Below, piece by piece: positions 1 to 10,478 of a stretch of DNA of 64,000 nucleotides. A model generated the notes under the pieces. That model was not told the origin of the DNA. It saw only the letters and a program-made list of their open reading frames with translations, and did not search any database. Position numbers and translations under genes: made by a program. The stretch covers positions 39,405,212 to 39,469,211 of the forward strand of contig OY282609.1 in NCBI GenBank assembly GCA_958298945.1. The letters are read 5' to 3'. Every line of letters begins with the position of its first letter. Positions within the stretch are counted from its first letter, which is position 1. The DNA is from Atherix ibis (lineage: Eukaryota > Arthropoda > Insecta > Diptera > Athericidae).

Positions 1-1235
1 GTATTCAATTCTTGGAAACAGCTTATAGGATTTGGGATGCGATGCAAAACACTTCCGCATCAGTTTCAACAATTTCAAAACCTTAAACATCAAACAATAA
101 AAATAATTCTTATCCTAACTGAAATTATACATCAAGAAATCAGCAAACTTAAAAGCACTATCGCTAATTTAAGATTCGATAATAGGATTGCCAGAGGCCG
201 GCAAAGAACAAATAGCACAAATAGATCAAAAAGTAGGAATAAAATGTTTATCAATTCATAAATAGATCAAAATAGCACAAATAGATCAAAAATATAACCT
301 ATCAATAAAATGTTCGTCAATTCATAATTTTCAAACACCTAAATCAATTAAACAAACCCAACAATTTGGGGAAATGGTTAATTACTATCACCGTTTTATT
401 CCATATCTTGCACAAATGTTAGCCCCAATTTATTCATTTTGAACAAATATATAAAAAGCAAATAAAAAAGAAAAAACTGCATTTAATTGGCCTGCTAAAA
501 GTACCGAAGCTTTTATAAATGTCAAAAATTCATTAGCACAATAATTTCGGCTCGTACACCCAAAAGACGATACTGTATTAGGCATTACAGCCGACGCGTC
601 TAACACAGCCGTCGCAGCAGTGTTACAACAACTAAATAAAAATACTTGGCAACCACTTGCTTTCTTCTCCAAAAAACTTATAACGGCAAAAATCAAATAT
701 TTCGCTTCCGAAAATTGATTGCTACCAATTTCCCTAGCTATAAAACATTTTTGATGTTTTGTAGAAGGTCGATATTACATTATTTTTACCGACCACGAAC
801 CCTTAATTCACATAATGAAATCAAAAGTTGAACGAAGTCCTAGACAAAAAGACATTGAGAATGCCTCTCACAATTTTCTACGGACATTCGTCACATCAGT
901 GGTAAAAGCAATTTGGTAGCAGACTACCTTTTTCGTGACGCAGAAAATATATTTCGATTAACGTGGATTTCGATTCTAAGACATTCGTTATACTTCAAAA
1001 AACAGATGATAATGTACAAAATTATTTATCAACAAACCATTCAAAATTAAATTTAAAATTCGGTTTAGTATATTTACCTTTCTCAGATGACAAAATTATC
1101 TGCGGAATGTCAAAAGGTAAAAACAGATCTGTATACCAAAAGATCTTTAACATTACATTTTTCAATACTTACATAATATATCACATCCTGGCATCAGAGC
1201 AACTAGAAAATTAATAACTTTGCGTTCTTTGTTTG
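1..1235 (+). mobile_element. Decayed Ty3/gypsy retrotransposon body
   Basis: Conceptual reading in shifting frames gives, in order, a Gag-like C-terminus (about 20-260, the 'RIWDAMQNTS' type followed by an Arg/Ser-rich tail), the thumb and RNase H part of Pol (about 370-920, with 'NYYHRFIPYLA', 'ITADASNTAVAAVL', 'TDHEPL') and the linker before integrase (about 960-1235, with 'HPGIRATRKL'). This order is the gag-pol order of gypsy elements. Protease, most of the reverse transcriptase and the integrase core are missing, and stop codons and frameshifts interrupt every block. The left end runs out of the window. It cannot make a working polyprotein. Family identification is from remembered motifs. 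Confidence 0.75.
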
Positions 1236-1750
1236 AGATAACAATGATACGGATATTGATAAAGCGCGATTTCTTAGTGCGAAAGCGCGTACTAAATGTA
1301 ATAGTGATTAACTCGAATTCATCAATGTTTTCGTTTTGATTTATCTAGACAAAACCTTGGAATTTGGGATCTTGGGGATCTGTCTTAAAAAAAAAACTTA
1401 AAGTAACACTATCGTTAAAGAACCGCACTTAAGTCTGATCGAAACCCGGGAAGAGTAAATATCTTTGGGTATCTAGGAAAAAATCTTATTCTTATGGCCT
1501 AGAGAAGTATATTAATTTATACATTGTTTATAATCTTCATTCAATATTCTATCTATTACTACGTAAATCTTTAAACTCAATAAACCAATAAACCGTTGTC
1601 GATTCATTTGCATCCTCTTTAGTAAGAAAAGAGTAATGCCATGGTAGAGTCAAATAGACTTATAAGTCAAGCTTAAAATCATTCCTTTCCAACCGACACT
1701 TCCAAGTAAACGAATGCAACGAACTCTCCAATATCTCTCCGATATTGGCT
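1236..1750. other. Non-coding stretch, possibly LTR-derived
   Basis: There is no reading frame of note. A poly(A)-signal-like run (AATAAACCAATAAACC) lies near 1580-1595, just after the gypsy body, so this may be the remains of an LTR. No second copy is present in the window to prove it. Confidence 0.2.
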
Positions 1751-1751
1751 G

Positions 1752-2410
1752 ATGTTCTATAGGGAAGTAAACTCGCTCCCATCTTCTACAGAATTTACAC
1801 ATCCGACATCCCAGTCTTTCCCAATACCTTCTTTGCTACATACGCTGCTGATAAGGCTTGCCTTGCAGCTAGCGAAAATCCCCAACATGCATCCGAAATT
1901 CTTCAATGCTAAATCCAAATCCTCCAGAACTGGTTAACAAGGTGGAGTATGAAAGTTAATGAACGTAAATCTAACCACGTAACTTACTCTCTGTAATAAC
2001 CTATATCCTCCCATTTACCTTAATAGTAGTGCCATGCCACAACACACTGAAGTTCGGTACCTAAGACTCAACTTAGACAAACTCTTGACATGGAACCCAC
2101 ATACAAGACTTAAAAGACAAGAACTAAAAAGACGATACCTTCAACTACTTTAACTTTTAGACAAACGTTCTAAGCTTACTATAGACAGCAAAGTCCTTTT
2201 ATACAATTACCTACGGAAACTCCTCTGTACTTACGGACTAGAACTTTGGGGCCCTAGAGTTCTTCACGCTCTTTTTTATGTTTGCAACACTGCTATTCAT
2301 CGTGGTTTTGAAGGACCATTTATGTTTGATGTGGCTGCATCTTCATATAATATTAATTATCTTGTTCAAGAAGTATCATATACTTCTTTCCTAGAAATAG
2401 CCATAGAAGA
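1752..2410 (+). pseudogene. Jockey-clade LINE reverse transcriptase, C-terminal remnant
   Basis: Frame-shifted translation shows the region after the RT catalytic motif of jockey-type LINEs: a degraded 'THPTSQ' block, then 'YLGLNLDKLLTWNPH', 'LYNYLRKLLCTYGLELWG' and a tail around 2270-2410. Several stop codons and frameshifts are present, and no endonuclease or catalytic RT motif is left. It is a 5'-truncated dead copy. A similar fragment lies at 39730-40260. Confidence 0.7.
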
Positions 2411-3185
2411 CTTCAGCATTACTGGTGTCTTAACATAAGCACACGCTAGCAGGATAAGATTCGATAGATGTGTACTTCCTACAACCATTAATTACCATTA
2501 TATAAATCTGCTTGTTACTATGTGTTGTAGTAAGTCTGAATTTCTGATGATTCTTTCTGAGCGAATTATAGGGAAAATTCAGATACTCAACAACTATCAT
2601 AGTTGTGGCAATGATGAAGTCCCCGCTCAACTGAAACTCAGGTTGAGCATTAAGGCATTTTGTGTCTATGCTGGTGAAAGTGCAAACTATAGTTGGGCTC
2701 TAAAAGAAAAACAGAAATAAAAATGCTTGAGGAATCGTTATAATTAATGTTGCTTTTATTTAAATTATTCGACTTTTAATACAACTCGAATTGATGAAAT
2801 CGTGATGGAAATTGGATTTATACTGCCTTTATGTCCAGAAAATCTGGAATATTTATACCGATTCTTAACAAGTATTCACTGTACATAATTCAGGAATATA
2901 CATAAGCACATATATATCTAGAAAGATAAACAATGCAACATGTTTTCTAAGGATTTCACATTCCTTAAATTTTAGGGACATAAATTGTTCCATGAATGAT
3001 AAATGCACGGATTGCACTTATCCATAAGTTGTACGGGCATTTTGTAGATATCTAGTTGTAGATATCTAAAAAGAGAATGTTTAAACTCGTATCATGCTGT
3101 AAAGTTATAGTGTAAACAAATGAAAATCTTGGAATAAGAAAAACAATATATAAGAAAAATAATGTAACATTGAATCTCGAGTAAC
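2411..3185. other. AT-rich stretch without recognisable gene
   Basis: Only short open frames (at most 66 codons) with no motif I recognise. It probably holds old repeat sequence between two retroelement fragments. Confidence 0.4.
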
Positions 3186-3597
3186 AAATCCAGTCTCCAA
3201 AGAAGATGCAACAAGCTCCAAGCCAAAGGATTTGGAAACTGCCCAAACCCATCCAATTAGCTGATCCCCAATTTTATAAAACTAATCAAATTGATATGCT
3301 TTTAGGCGTAGACGTATGTTATAAACTATTCGAAGATGGAAAAATTACTTTATCGCAACATCTTCCCATTTTACAAAATACCAAATTAGGCTGGGTTGTT
3401 GCAAAAAGGGGAAAAAACCCTTTTTTGCAATGGCAACCCAACATTGATGAATTCAAAGAGGATTCATCAATGTTGGGTTGCCATTGAAAAAGGATTCATC
3501 AATTCGGTTGCCATTCAAAGAAGATCAATCACCCTGACCATGCGGTTGAGAGGCCAGAAAATAGTACCACAAAACTCCGTGTTCTTTTTGATAGTTC
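3186..3597 (+). mobile_element. BEL/Pao retrotransposon Pol fragment (left of nested LINE)
   Basis: The frame from about 3206 reads as the end of a BEL/Pao protease region ('YKTNQIDMLLGVDV', 'LFEDGKITLS', 'LPILQNTKLGWVV'). After an internal rearrangement it continues near 3530-3597 as the start of the BEL RT ('HAVERPENSTTKLRVLFDSS'). The next expected RT motif ('SLN.ILMV...VQSDLL') reappears only at 12389, after the poly(A) of a jockey-type LINE. This shows that the LINE landed inside this BEL copy. The spacer between protease and RT is deleted and replaced by an inverted repeat (3428-3486). Confidence 0.75.
3428..3486. repeat. Perfect 25-bp inverted repeat inside BEL fragment
   Basis: Arms 3428-3452 and 3462-3486 are exact reverse complements with a 9-bp spacer. 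A third, partial copy of the same words follows at about 3492-3515. It looks like a fold-back junction formed when part of the BEL Pol region was lost. Confidence 0.85.
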
Positions 3598-3598
3598 T

Positions 3599-4476
3599 TT
3601 GGAAGATCGAAGAATCATCCTCGACTTCATTAAGGCAAAGGGTATACCTGGACATACCTACACCACAAAAGAGGAAAAGAAGATTTCCCTGATAGTAAGA
3701 GATCTCCACAACTCCTGTGAAGCCTCGGATATAGAAGCCGACCTAGCCAACCAAGTGGAGGCGGCTATAATCAATAAAGTGGAGAATTTCAAAACTAAAT
3801 TCTCAAAGGAAAATAATGTTCAATCTGACATATTCCTAGTACAGTTGGCTCCAGGACACCAGCCATCCAGTGTCACGCATGTGACAAAAATTCTCCATCA
3901 GTCAATAAGATGGGAAAAACTAAGGAGAAGTGGCCCACTTCAATGCCACAGATGTCAACAGTTTGGGCATGCAGCAACAAATTGTTTTTATAAATTTGTC
4001 TGCGTGAAATGCGAGCAAAATCACATGCCATGGATAAGTCTGGTGATCCCTTCTGCGCCAACTGTGGACAACATGGACATCCAGCGAACCACAGAGGTTG
4101 TTCCTTCTACAAGGAATTGATTGCGGCAAAGGAACTCAGGCGACAATCCAGAGTTCAACAGCGGAAGGAGAGACTGAACTTTGTTCATCAGGCAGTTAAT
4201 AATACTGTCAGGAGTGGTGTATCCTTCACAAGCGTTCTGCGAGGAGCACCAGTGTCGAACACTGTATTGACAGAAAGGGCAGACACCAGAAGTGAAGAAT
4301 CAACTCGGACATCGCCCATGGAAGAATTCTTTTCGGAGGCGTCAACACTATTTAGTGTAGACATGCCTAGTCTAATCACCGAGGTAATTCAATTTATGAA
4401 ATCATATAAAACACTTTCCTCTTTTGCAGATCGACAGGTTGCATACTTGCATTTCCTTGGGAAAGTATGCAAATGA
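3599..4476 (+). pseudogene. Jockey-clade ORF1 (Gag-like, CCHC zinc knuckles), frameshifted
   Basis: The first frame (3599 to about 4015) carries a Gag-like core and a CCHC knuckle beginning 'CHRCQQFGHAATNC', followed by 'FVCVKCEQNH'. The reading then moves to the frame seen at 4009-4476, where 'CANCGQHGHPANHRGC' continues the knuckle series. A small indel near 4015 therefore splits one protein. In jockey-clade LINEs this protein binds RNA and forms particles. The N-terminus is missing at the BEL junction. The C-terminal half is an ordinary Ser/Thr-rich tail. Confidence 0.75.
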
Positions 4477-4714
4477 TGCGGTTTATACTGAGGAAGTTAT
4501 GTAATGCAGCGATGGACAACCATCATCAGGAAAAACGTCACTATTTGAGCAACCTAGAACAGCAGCCTAACGACGGAAACCACCTTTTGTGGATTAGAAA
4601 GGAGCAACACAACCCAGCAAAAAGACAACACTTCCTATTATTATTTTCAAGTAAGAATAATTTAAAATCCAATCTATCCATGATAGTTATAAACCCTTCC
4701 TACCATATTCCATT

Positions 4715-6402
4715 ATGACGCGCTCTCTAAATATCATAGCACTTAACGTGCAGTCTATCGTGAGCCTGTCCAAAAGAGTCGAACTTTATCAGTTCACTCA
4801 GAATCAGCTTGCCGACTTCTATTTCATCAATGAAACTCACCTGAATTTGAAGCACAAGCTTTTACTTCCACGATTTCATTGCATTTGCAATGACTCTAAT
4901 CAGGGAACTGGCATTATCTTCTCAGAAAATATCCAATATAGTAACTTAGTTAACTTCAGGTCAAATAATATCTGCACCACTTGTGTTCTTACGCGATGTC
5001 ACGTAAGCAATTCGGGTATTAAAAATATAGCATTAGTTTCATATTATATTGCCTGCAAGTGCTCACCCGTCGAAATTAAAGACCTCTTCGAGTTCTTATA
5101 AGATCTCATGAGCAAGGGATATGAGGTAATCATGGGAGGAGATTTTAACGCCAGACACACCTCATGGGGAGATTCTATCCGTAACTCTTCCGGCATTTCT
5201 ATTTAAAACTAGCATCTCCACATTACAGATAATTGCACCTCCTGGTCCTACCAGACCTAGTAGCTTATCTGTAGTCGATCTGTTTTTCGTTTCAAGCGGT
5301 TTAATTAATCCTTACTCTTCGAACATTACTTGTACAACTCTCGACTTTCATTCAGACCATTATCCGGTTCTTATTAAAATTCAAACTCAATTCAACTTTG
5401 AGAATAATGAGCTAAAATCTTTCACGTCGTATAAGAACACGAATTGGAAAGATATGGCCATACCTAACGGAATGAATATTCCTTGCTTCAAGAACATAAC
5501 CAATCAAGAAATTGATTTCCATATAGAAACCTTTAGTCAGATTGTCTCGGAGGTATTTCATAGACATTCAAAGCAACTGTCTAATAGTAGCCATCGATTT
5601 GATTCTCTCCCTGAGGACATTAAGAAAATGTATTGGTTGAAAAATCGTTGGATAAGGGAAATGAAACGCATTTTCCGGAGAGAACTCAACACTACATCCT
5701 CAGATTATCGTCTCTTAGAGGCACAGGTTAACTGCATATCAACTATGATACGCAATAAAGTTAACGAACACTTTAATGAACAATTTTCTGAACGACTTTC
5801 AAAAGTACGTCCAGGTCCTGATGCTTTCAAGCAGCTTAACGCAATCAGCGGTCGAATGTCACTCAATAAAGTAACAGTTACCGATAATAACGACCGCAAA
5901 ATAAAAGGTGGTCCAATTAATATTTCTAAAAACTTTGCCTCGTTTTATAATTATCCTTACAACTTTAGTTCAAACTCACCTCTATGAACTCACGTAAATA
6001 ATCAGGTCAATAGTTTTTTATCAAACGCCCCAACTCATGTTACTACATTCAGCACTGATAACAGTGCAAGTAATCCCAGCCTTCTAGATGTGTTTATATC
6101 CGAAAACACACTCTACTCGGTAATAAAATCCTTAAATAATAAAATGTCTGCCGGCATCGATAATATATCGAACTTTATGCTGAGAAAGCTTCCGAAAAAG
6201 AGTCTGCGTCCCTTAGTTGCAATATTTAATCACTGTATTAACAATTGCTACTTCCCTAAAGCCTGCAAAATAGGTATTATCTTTAATATTCCAAAAACTC
6301 AAGGTAGAGCAGCCATCCAACAACATCGACCTATATCTCTTCTTCCCTGTTTGGGAAAAATATTAGAAAAAATCTTTTACGAAAAGGTAAATGAATTTTG
6401 TA
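4715..6402 (+). pseudogene. Jockey-clade ORF2, endonuclease and first half of RT
   Basis: It starts at the ATG at 4715 ('MTRSLNIIALNVQSI'). The APE endonuclease is visible as 'NETHLNLKHKLLLP', then, past a stop at 5101, 'IMGGDFNARHTSWGD' (about 5128-5172). The linker region is open at 5454-5987. RT motifs start at about 6090: 'NNKMSAGIDNISNFML', 'FNIPKTQG', 'QHRPISLLPCLGKILE'. The frame is cut at 6402 by insertion of the 5S-headed LINE and resumes without loss of a residue at 11118 (about 'EKVNEFC|NENKIIPDFQFGFRK'). Several stops and frameshifts are present. Confidence 0.8.
6389..6402 (+). repeat. Target-site duplication, left copy
   Basis: AAATGAATTTTGTA stands immediately before the 5' end of the 5S-headed LINE. 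The same 14 bases recur at 11104-11117, right after its A-rich tail. Removing the element and one copy restores the jockey RT reading frame. Confidence 0.93.
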
Positions 6403-6405
6403 TCT

Positions 6406-6515
6406 GCGACCGTGCCATCCTGGATCCACCGGTTCTCGTCAGATCACCGAAGTTAAGCAGGACTGGGCGTGGTTAGTACTCGGATGGGTGACCGCTTGGG
6501 AAAACCGCGTGTCGC
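6406..6515 (+). promoter_or_regulatory. 5S rRNA-derived head, putative internal pol III promoter
   Basis: These 110 bases line up end to end with insect 5S rRNA as I remember it. Visible parts are GGTTCTCGTC, GATCACCGAAGTTAAGCAG (box A region), GGGCGTGGTTAGTACT and CGGATGGGTGACCGCTTGGG (intermediate element and box C). The terminal GCGAC and GTCGC can pair as a short helix I. The main loss against a normal 120-nt 5S gene is a few bases at the 5' end. In 5S genes these boxes bind TFIIIA and recruit TFIIIC/TFIIIB. Here they would drive transcription from the exact start of the LINE. This is inference; the homology itself is seen. Confidence 0.88.
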
Positions 6516-6524
6516 AGGTAGGTA

Positions 6525-6541
6525 GCGGGTTCGACTCCCGC
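6525..6541 (+). promoter_or_regulatory. tRNA-like T-arm with B-box just after the 5S head
   Basis: GCGGG-TTCGACT-CCCGC makes a perfect 5-bp stem and 7-nt loop, and GGTTCGACTCC (6528-6538) matches the tRNA gene B-box. The following TGCCACCA resembles a tRNA acceptor end. No D-arm or anticodon arm is present, so it is not a tRNA gene. The second copy of the family (52538-52554, minus) keeps both stem and B-box with one C-to-T change in the loop, which fits selection for function. Confidence 0.75.
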
Positions 6542-7701
6542 TGCCACCATCTCGGCATTGGTGCCGGGGTGAGAGGCCGACTACAAGCCTTACATATGTA
6601 GTCCGTAGGGTCCCCCAACGTCACTGGGGGTTGCTTCGCTGGCCTTATAAGCCGCAAGCCATAAAAAAACATCTTATCATGAAACAGCACAAGAGTAAAC
6701 ATCCGGACAATACCTCAGGCAAAAACACATTTGGCTTTCACCGAACAACCCGAATAGGTACCTGGAACGTGCGGACTCTCTCCCAAACTTCTCGTCTGGC
6801 GCAAGCTGCTTCCGAAATGCGACGCTACAATCTCGATATCCTAGGAATCTCCGAGACAAGGTGGAAACATCAAGGAAACCTCACAACGCAGACGGGTGAA
6901 CACTTCATCTACAGCGGCAACAACAGCGGCCACCACTGTGGAGTCGGATTAATCCTATCAGCCAACGCAAAGAGATCTCTCATGGGCTACAAACCGGTCT
7001 TCGACCGCCTTCTGACAGCCAGGTTCCACTCGAAGTTCCGACACATCACCATCGTGCAGTGCTATGCCCCAACTGAAGTAGATGATGACGCCAATAAAGA
7101 AGCCTTCTACCACCAATTAGAGACGTGCATTCAATCTGCCCCGAAGAGCGACATCAAAATTGTAATGGGCGACTTTAACGCTAGAATAGGCCGGGACAAC
7201 ACTGATCTTCGCTCGATCATTGGAACACACAGCCTTCATGCAGAGGGAAACGACAACGGGAACCGTCTCACTGACCTCTGCTCAACTCATCAACTATTCA
7301 TCGGTGGCACCAAGTTTCCTCACAAGAACATCCACAAATACAGTCTCCGGATCGTGTGACCCGCAACCAGATAGACCACATCCTGATAAGCAAAAAATTC
7401 GTCGGATCGCTCCTGGACGTCAAGACAATCCGAGGAGCTGACATATACAGCGACCATCAGCTGTTACTTGGGGTGGTTAGACTAAGGCCTACGGCAACTA
7501 AGAAACAACAAGATCGCGCAGAACGCAGGCACGACATCCAACGCCTGCAGAATCCAGAGACAGCCGAGATATTTGCGAACAAGCTGGAGGAAGTTAGCCA
7601 CAATGCCGAAAGGCTGACATGGCCTTCTCTACTGCGCAAACTAAAGTCCGCTGCAGAGGAAGCAACGGGCTTTCGGAACTACAAGAGGAAAGAGTGTCTC
7701 C

Positions 7702-9067
7702 GCGAGTCAACCTGGACTCAAATAGGAAAACGAAGAAAGCTAAAAGGTCTACTCCAAACTGCTCAAACTCGCGAGGAAAGGCACCATCTACAGACGAGAT
7801 ACGACCTTGCTCAAAAGATGGTCAAACGCATAGCAAGGGATGACAAGAGGAACTACTTCAACGAAATAGCGAGCAAAGCAGAAGCCGCTACACACCGGAG
7901 CGATATCCGCAGTGTCTATGCATCAATTCGCAAACTATCCGGAAAAATAACACCCTCACTGCCACCACTTAAGGACAAAGACGGTCAAACTCTCTCCACG
8001 GATGAAGAACAACTCGACCGCTGGAAGGAATTCTTCTCAGAATCCCTTCCAATAGCTCCAGAATTCCATCCTCCTCCTACAGTGATGCGCAGAAACCCAC
8101 GAAGATCCATCCCAACAACACCGCCTACGATTACGGAGATCACAACAGCAATCAACAAGCTTAAGTACAGCAAAGCACCCGGACCTGACAACCTGGCCCC
8201 AAAAGTTCTGAAGTTTAATCCACCACTCCTGGCCTCGCTGTTGCATCCTATAATCGCAAAAGCCTGGACACAATGCCACTTCCCGGACAGCTGGAAAGAA
8301 GGAGTAATTATCACCATCCCGAAGAAAGGTGACCTTGGCGATTGCAAAAACTGGAGGGGAATCACTCTGCTGAACACCATCCAGAAACTAATTGCATCAA
8401 TCATCCTGACTCGCATCACTCCAACAGTGGAAAGTGCCCTCCGCAACGAGCAGTGTGGCTTAAGACCAAACCGCTCCTGTATTGATCACATCAACAGCCT
8501 AAGAATGATCATTGAACTGTCGAACAAATGGAACAGCCCGCTCTATCTTCTCTTCGTTGACTTCGAAAGAGCCTTTGACATGATTTCTCGCGACGCCATC
8601 TGCAGTGCTCTGTATGAACTGGGCATCCCGCAGGCCATCATCGATCTTATCCGAGAACTATACCGCGAGGCCCCGTATGGAGTGCGTTTCAAGGGACGAA
8701 ACAGCGATACATTCAACATCTCGAGAGGAGTCAGGCAGGGTTGCATAATCTCGCCTATCCTCTTCATAATCGCCCTAGACCTAGTTCTTCAACGCACTAA
8801 CAACACAGCCCGCAACGGTATCCAGTGGACACTGTGTGAGAAGCTCCACGATCTGGACTACGCCGACGACATATGCCTCATGTCCCACACCTTTAGGAGA
8901 AACTGAATGCTCTGGCCTCCAACGCCGAAGAAGTTGGGATGAGAATCAACATCAAGAAGACCAAATTGATGCGTATCGGCGCCACCTGCGAGAGACCCTT
9001 GATGCTACACGGTACCCAAGTTGAAGATGTCGAAAAGTTCTGTTACCTTGGCAGCATGCTCAGCAAG
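7702..9067 (+). repeat. Internal tandem duplication in LINE, first copy
   Basis: This segment is nearly identical to 9114-10478. The offset is 1412 at the start and 1411 at the end because of one base lost near 9691 in the second copy. It spans the region from the post-endonuclease linker through the RT catalytic motif. Confidence 0.92.
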
Positions 9068-9113
9068 GATGCCACCATGGCATTCTTGCTGAGACAGCAT
9101 GCTCAGCAAGGAT
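9068..9113. other. Filler at the duplication junction with inverted copy
   Basis: This 46-bp junction contains CATTCTTGCTGAG (9081-9093), the reverse complement of 10470-10482, and then a direct copy of 9052-9071 at 9095-9114. Such mixed direct and inverted filler is a mark of template switching during synthesis or repair. Confidence 0.8.
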
Positions 9114-10478
9114 GCGAGTCAACCTGGACTCAAATAGGAAAACGAAGAAAGCTGAAAGGTCTACTCCAAACTGCTCAAACTCGCGAGGAAAGGCACCATC
9201 TACAGACGAGATACGACCTTGCTCAAAAGATGGTCAAACGCATAGCAAGGGATGACAAGAGGAACTACTTCAACGAAATAGCGAGCAAAGCAGAAGCCGC
9301 TACACACCGGAGCGATATCAGCAGTGTCTATGCATCAATTCGCAAACTATCCGGAAAAATAACACCCTCACTGCCACCACTTAAGAACAAAGACGGTCAA
9401 ACTCTCTCCACGGATGAAGAACAACTCGACCGCTGGAAGGAATTCTTCTCAGAATCCCTTCCAATAGCTCCAGAATTCCATCCTCCTCCTACAGTGATGC
9501 GCAGAAACCAACGAAGATCCATCCCAACAACACCGCCTACGATTACGGAGATCACAACAGCAATCAACAAGCTTAAGTACAGCAAAGCACCCGGACCTGA
9601 CAACCTGGCCCCAGAAGTTCTGAAGTTTAATCCACCACTCCTGGCCTCGCTGTTGCATCCTATAATCGCAAAAGCCTGGACACAATGCCACTTCCGGACA
9701 GCTGGAAAGAAGGAGTAATTATCACCATCCCGAAGAAAGGTGACCTTGGCGATTGCAAAAACTGGAGGGGAATCACTCTGCTGAACACCATCCAGAAACT
9801 AATTGCATCAATCATCCTGACTCGCATCACTCCAACAGTGGAAAGTGCCCTCCGCAACGAGCAGTGTGGCTTAAGACCAAACCGCTCCTGTATTGATCAC
9901 ATCAACAGCCTAAGAATGATCATTGAACTGTCGAACAAATGGAACAGCCCGCTCTATCTTCTCTTCGTTGACTTCGAAAGACCCTTTGACATGATTTCTC
10001 GCGACGCCATCTGGAGTGCTCTGGATGAACTGGGCATCCCGCAGGCCATCATCGATCTTATCCGAGAACTATACCGCGAGGCCCCGTATGGAGTGCGTTT
10101 CAAGGGACGAAACAGTGATACATTCAACATCTCGAGAGGAGTCAGGCAGGGTTGCATAATCTCGCCTATCCTCTTCATAATCGCCCTAGACCTAGTTCTT
10201 CAACGCACTAACAACACAGCCCGCAACGGTATCCAGTGGACACTGTGTGAGAAGCTCCACGACCTGGACTACGCCGACGACATATGCCTCATGTCCCACA
10301 CCTTTAGGAGAAACTGAATGCTCTGGCCTCCAACGCCGAAGAAGTTGGGATGAGAATCAACATCAAGAAGACCAAATTGATGCGTATCGGCGCCACCTGC
10401 GAGAGACCCTTGATGCTACACGGTACCCCAGTTGAAGATGTCGAAAAGTTCTGTTACCTTGGCAGCATGCTCAGCAAG
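9114..10478 (+). repeat. Internal tandem duplication in LINE, second copy
   Basis: The copy matches 7702-9067 with few substitutions and one deletion (near 9691, inside the RT). After 10478 the normal LINE 3' part continues ('NGGTEIDIQTRINKARQAY'). Confidence 0.92.

Noticed and set aside
6406..6515. A functional 5S rRNA gene
   Set aside because: It is shorter than a 5S gene, has many changes in box A and the 5' part, has no T-run terminator after the 3' end, and is the exact 5' end of two separate LINE insertions.
6516..6560. A tRNA gene
   Set aside because: Only the T-arm and an acceptor-like end are present. There is no D-arm, anticodon arm or pairing 5' acceptor strand.
7985..8446. Minus-strand frame of 153 codons in the LINE
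   Set aside because: It is the antisense shadow of the RT ORF; the same shadow appears in the duplicated copy.
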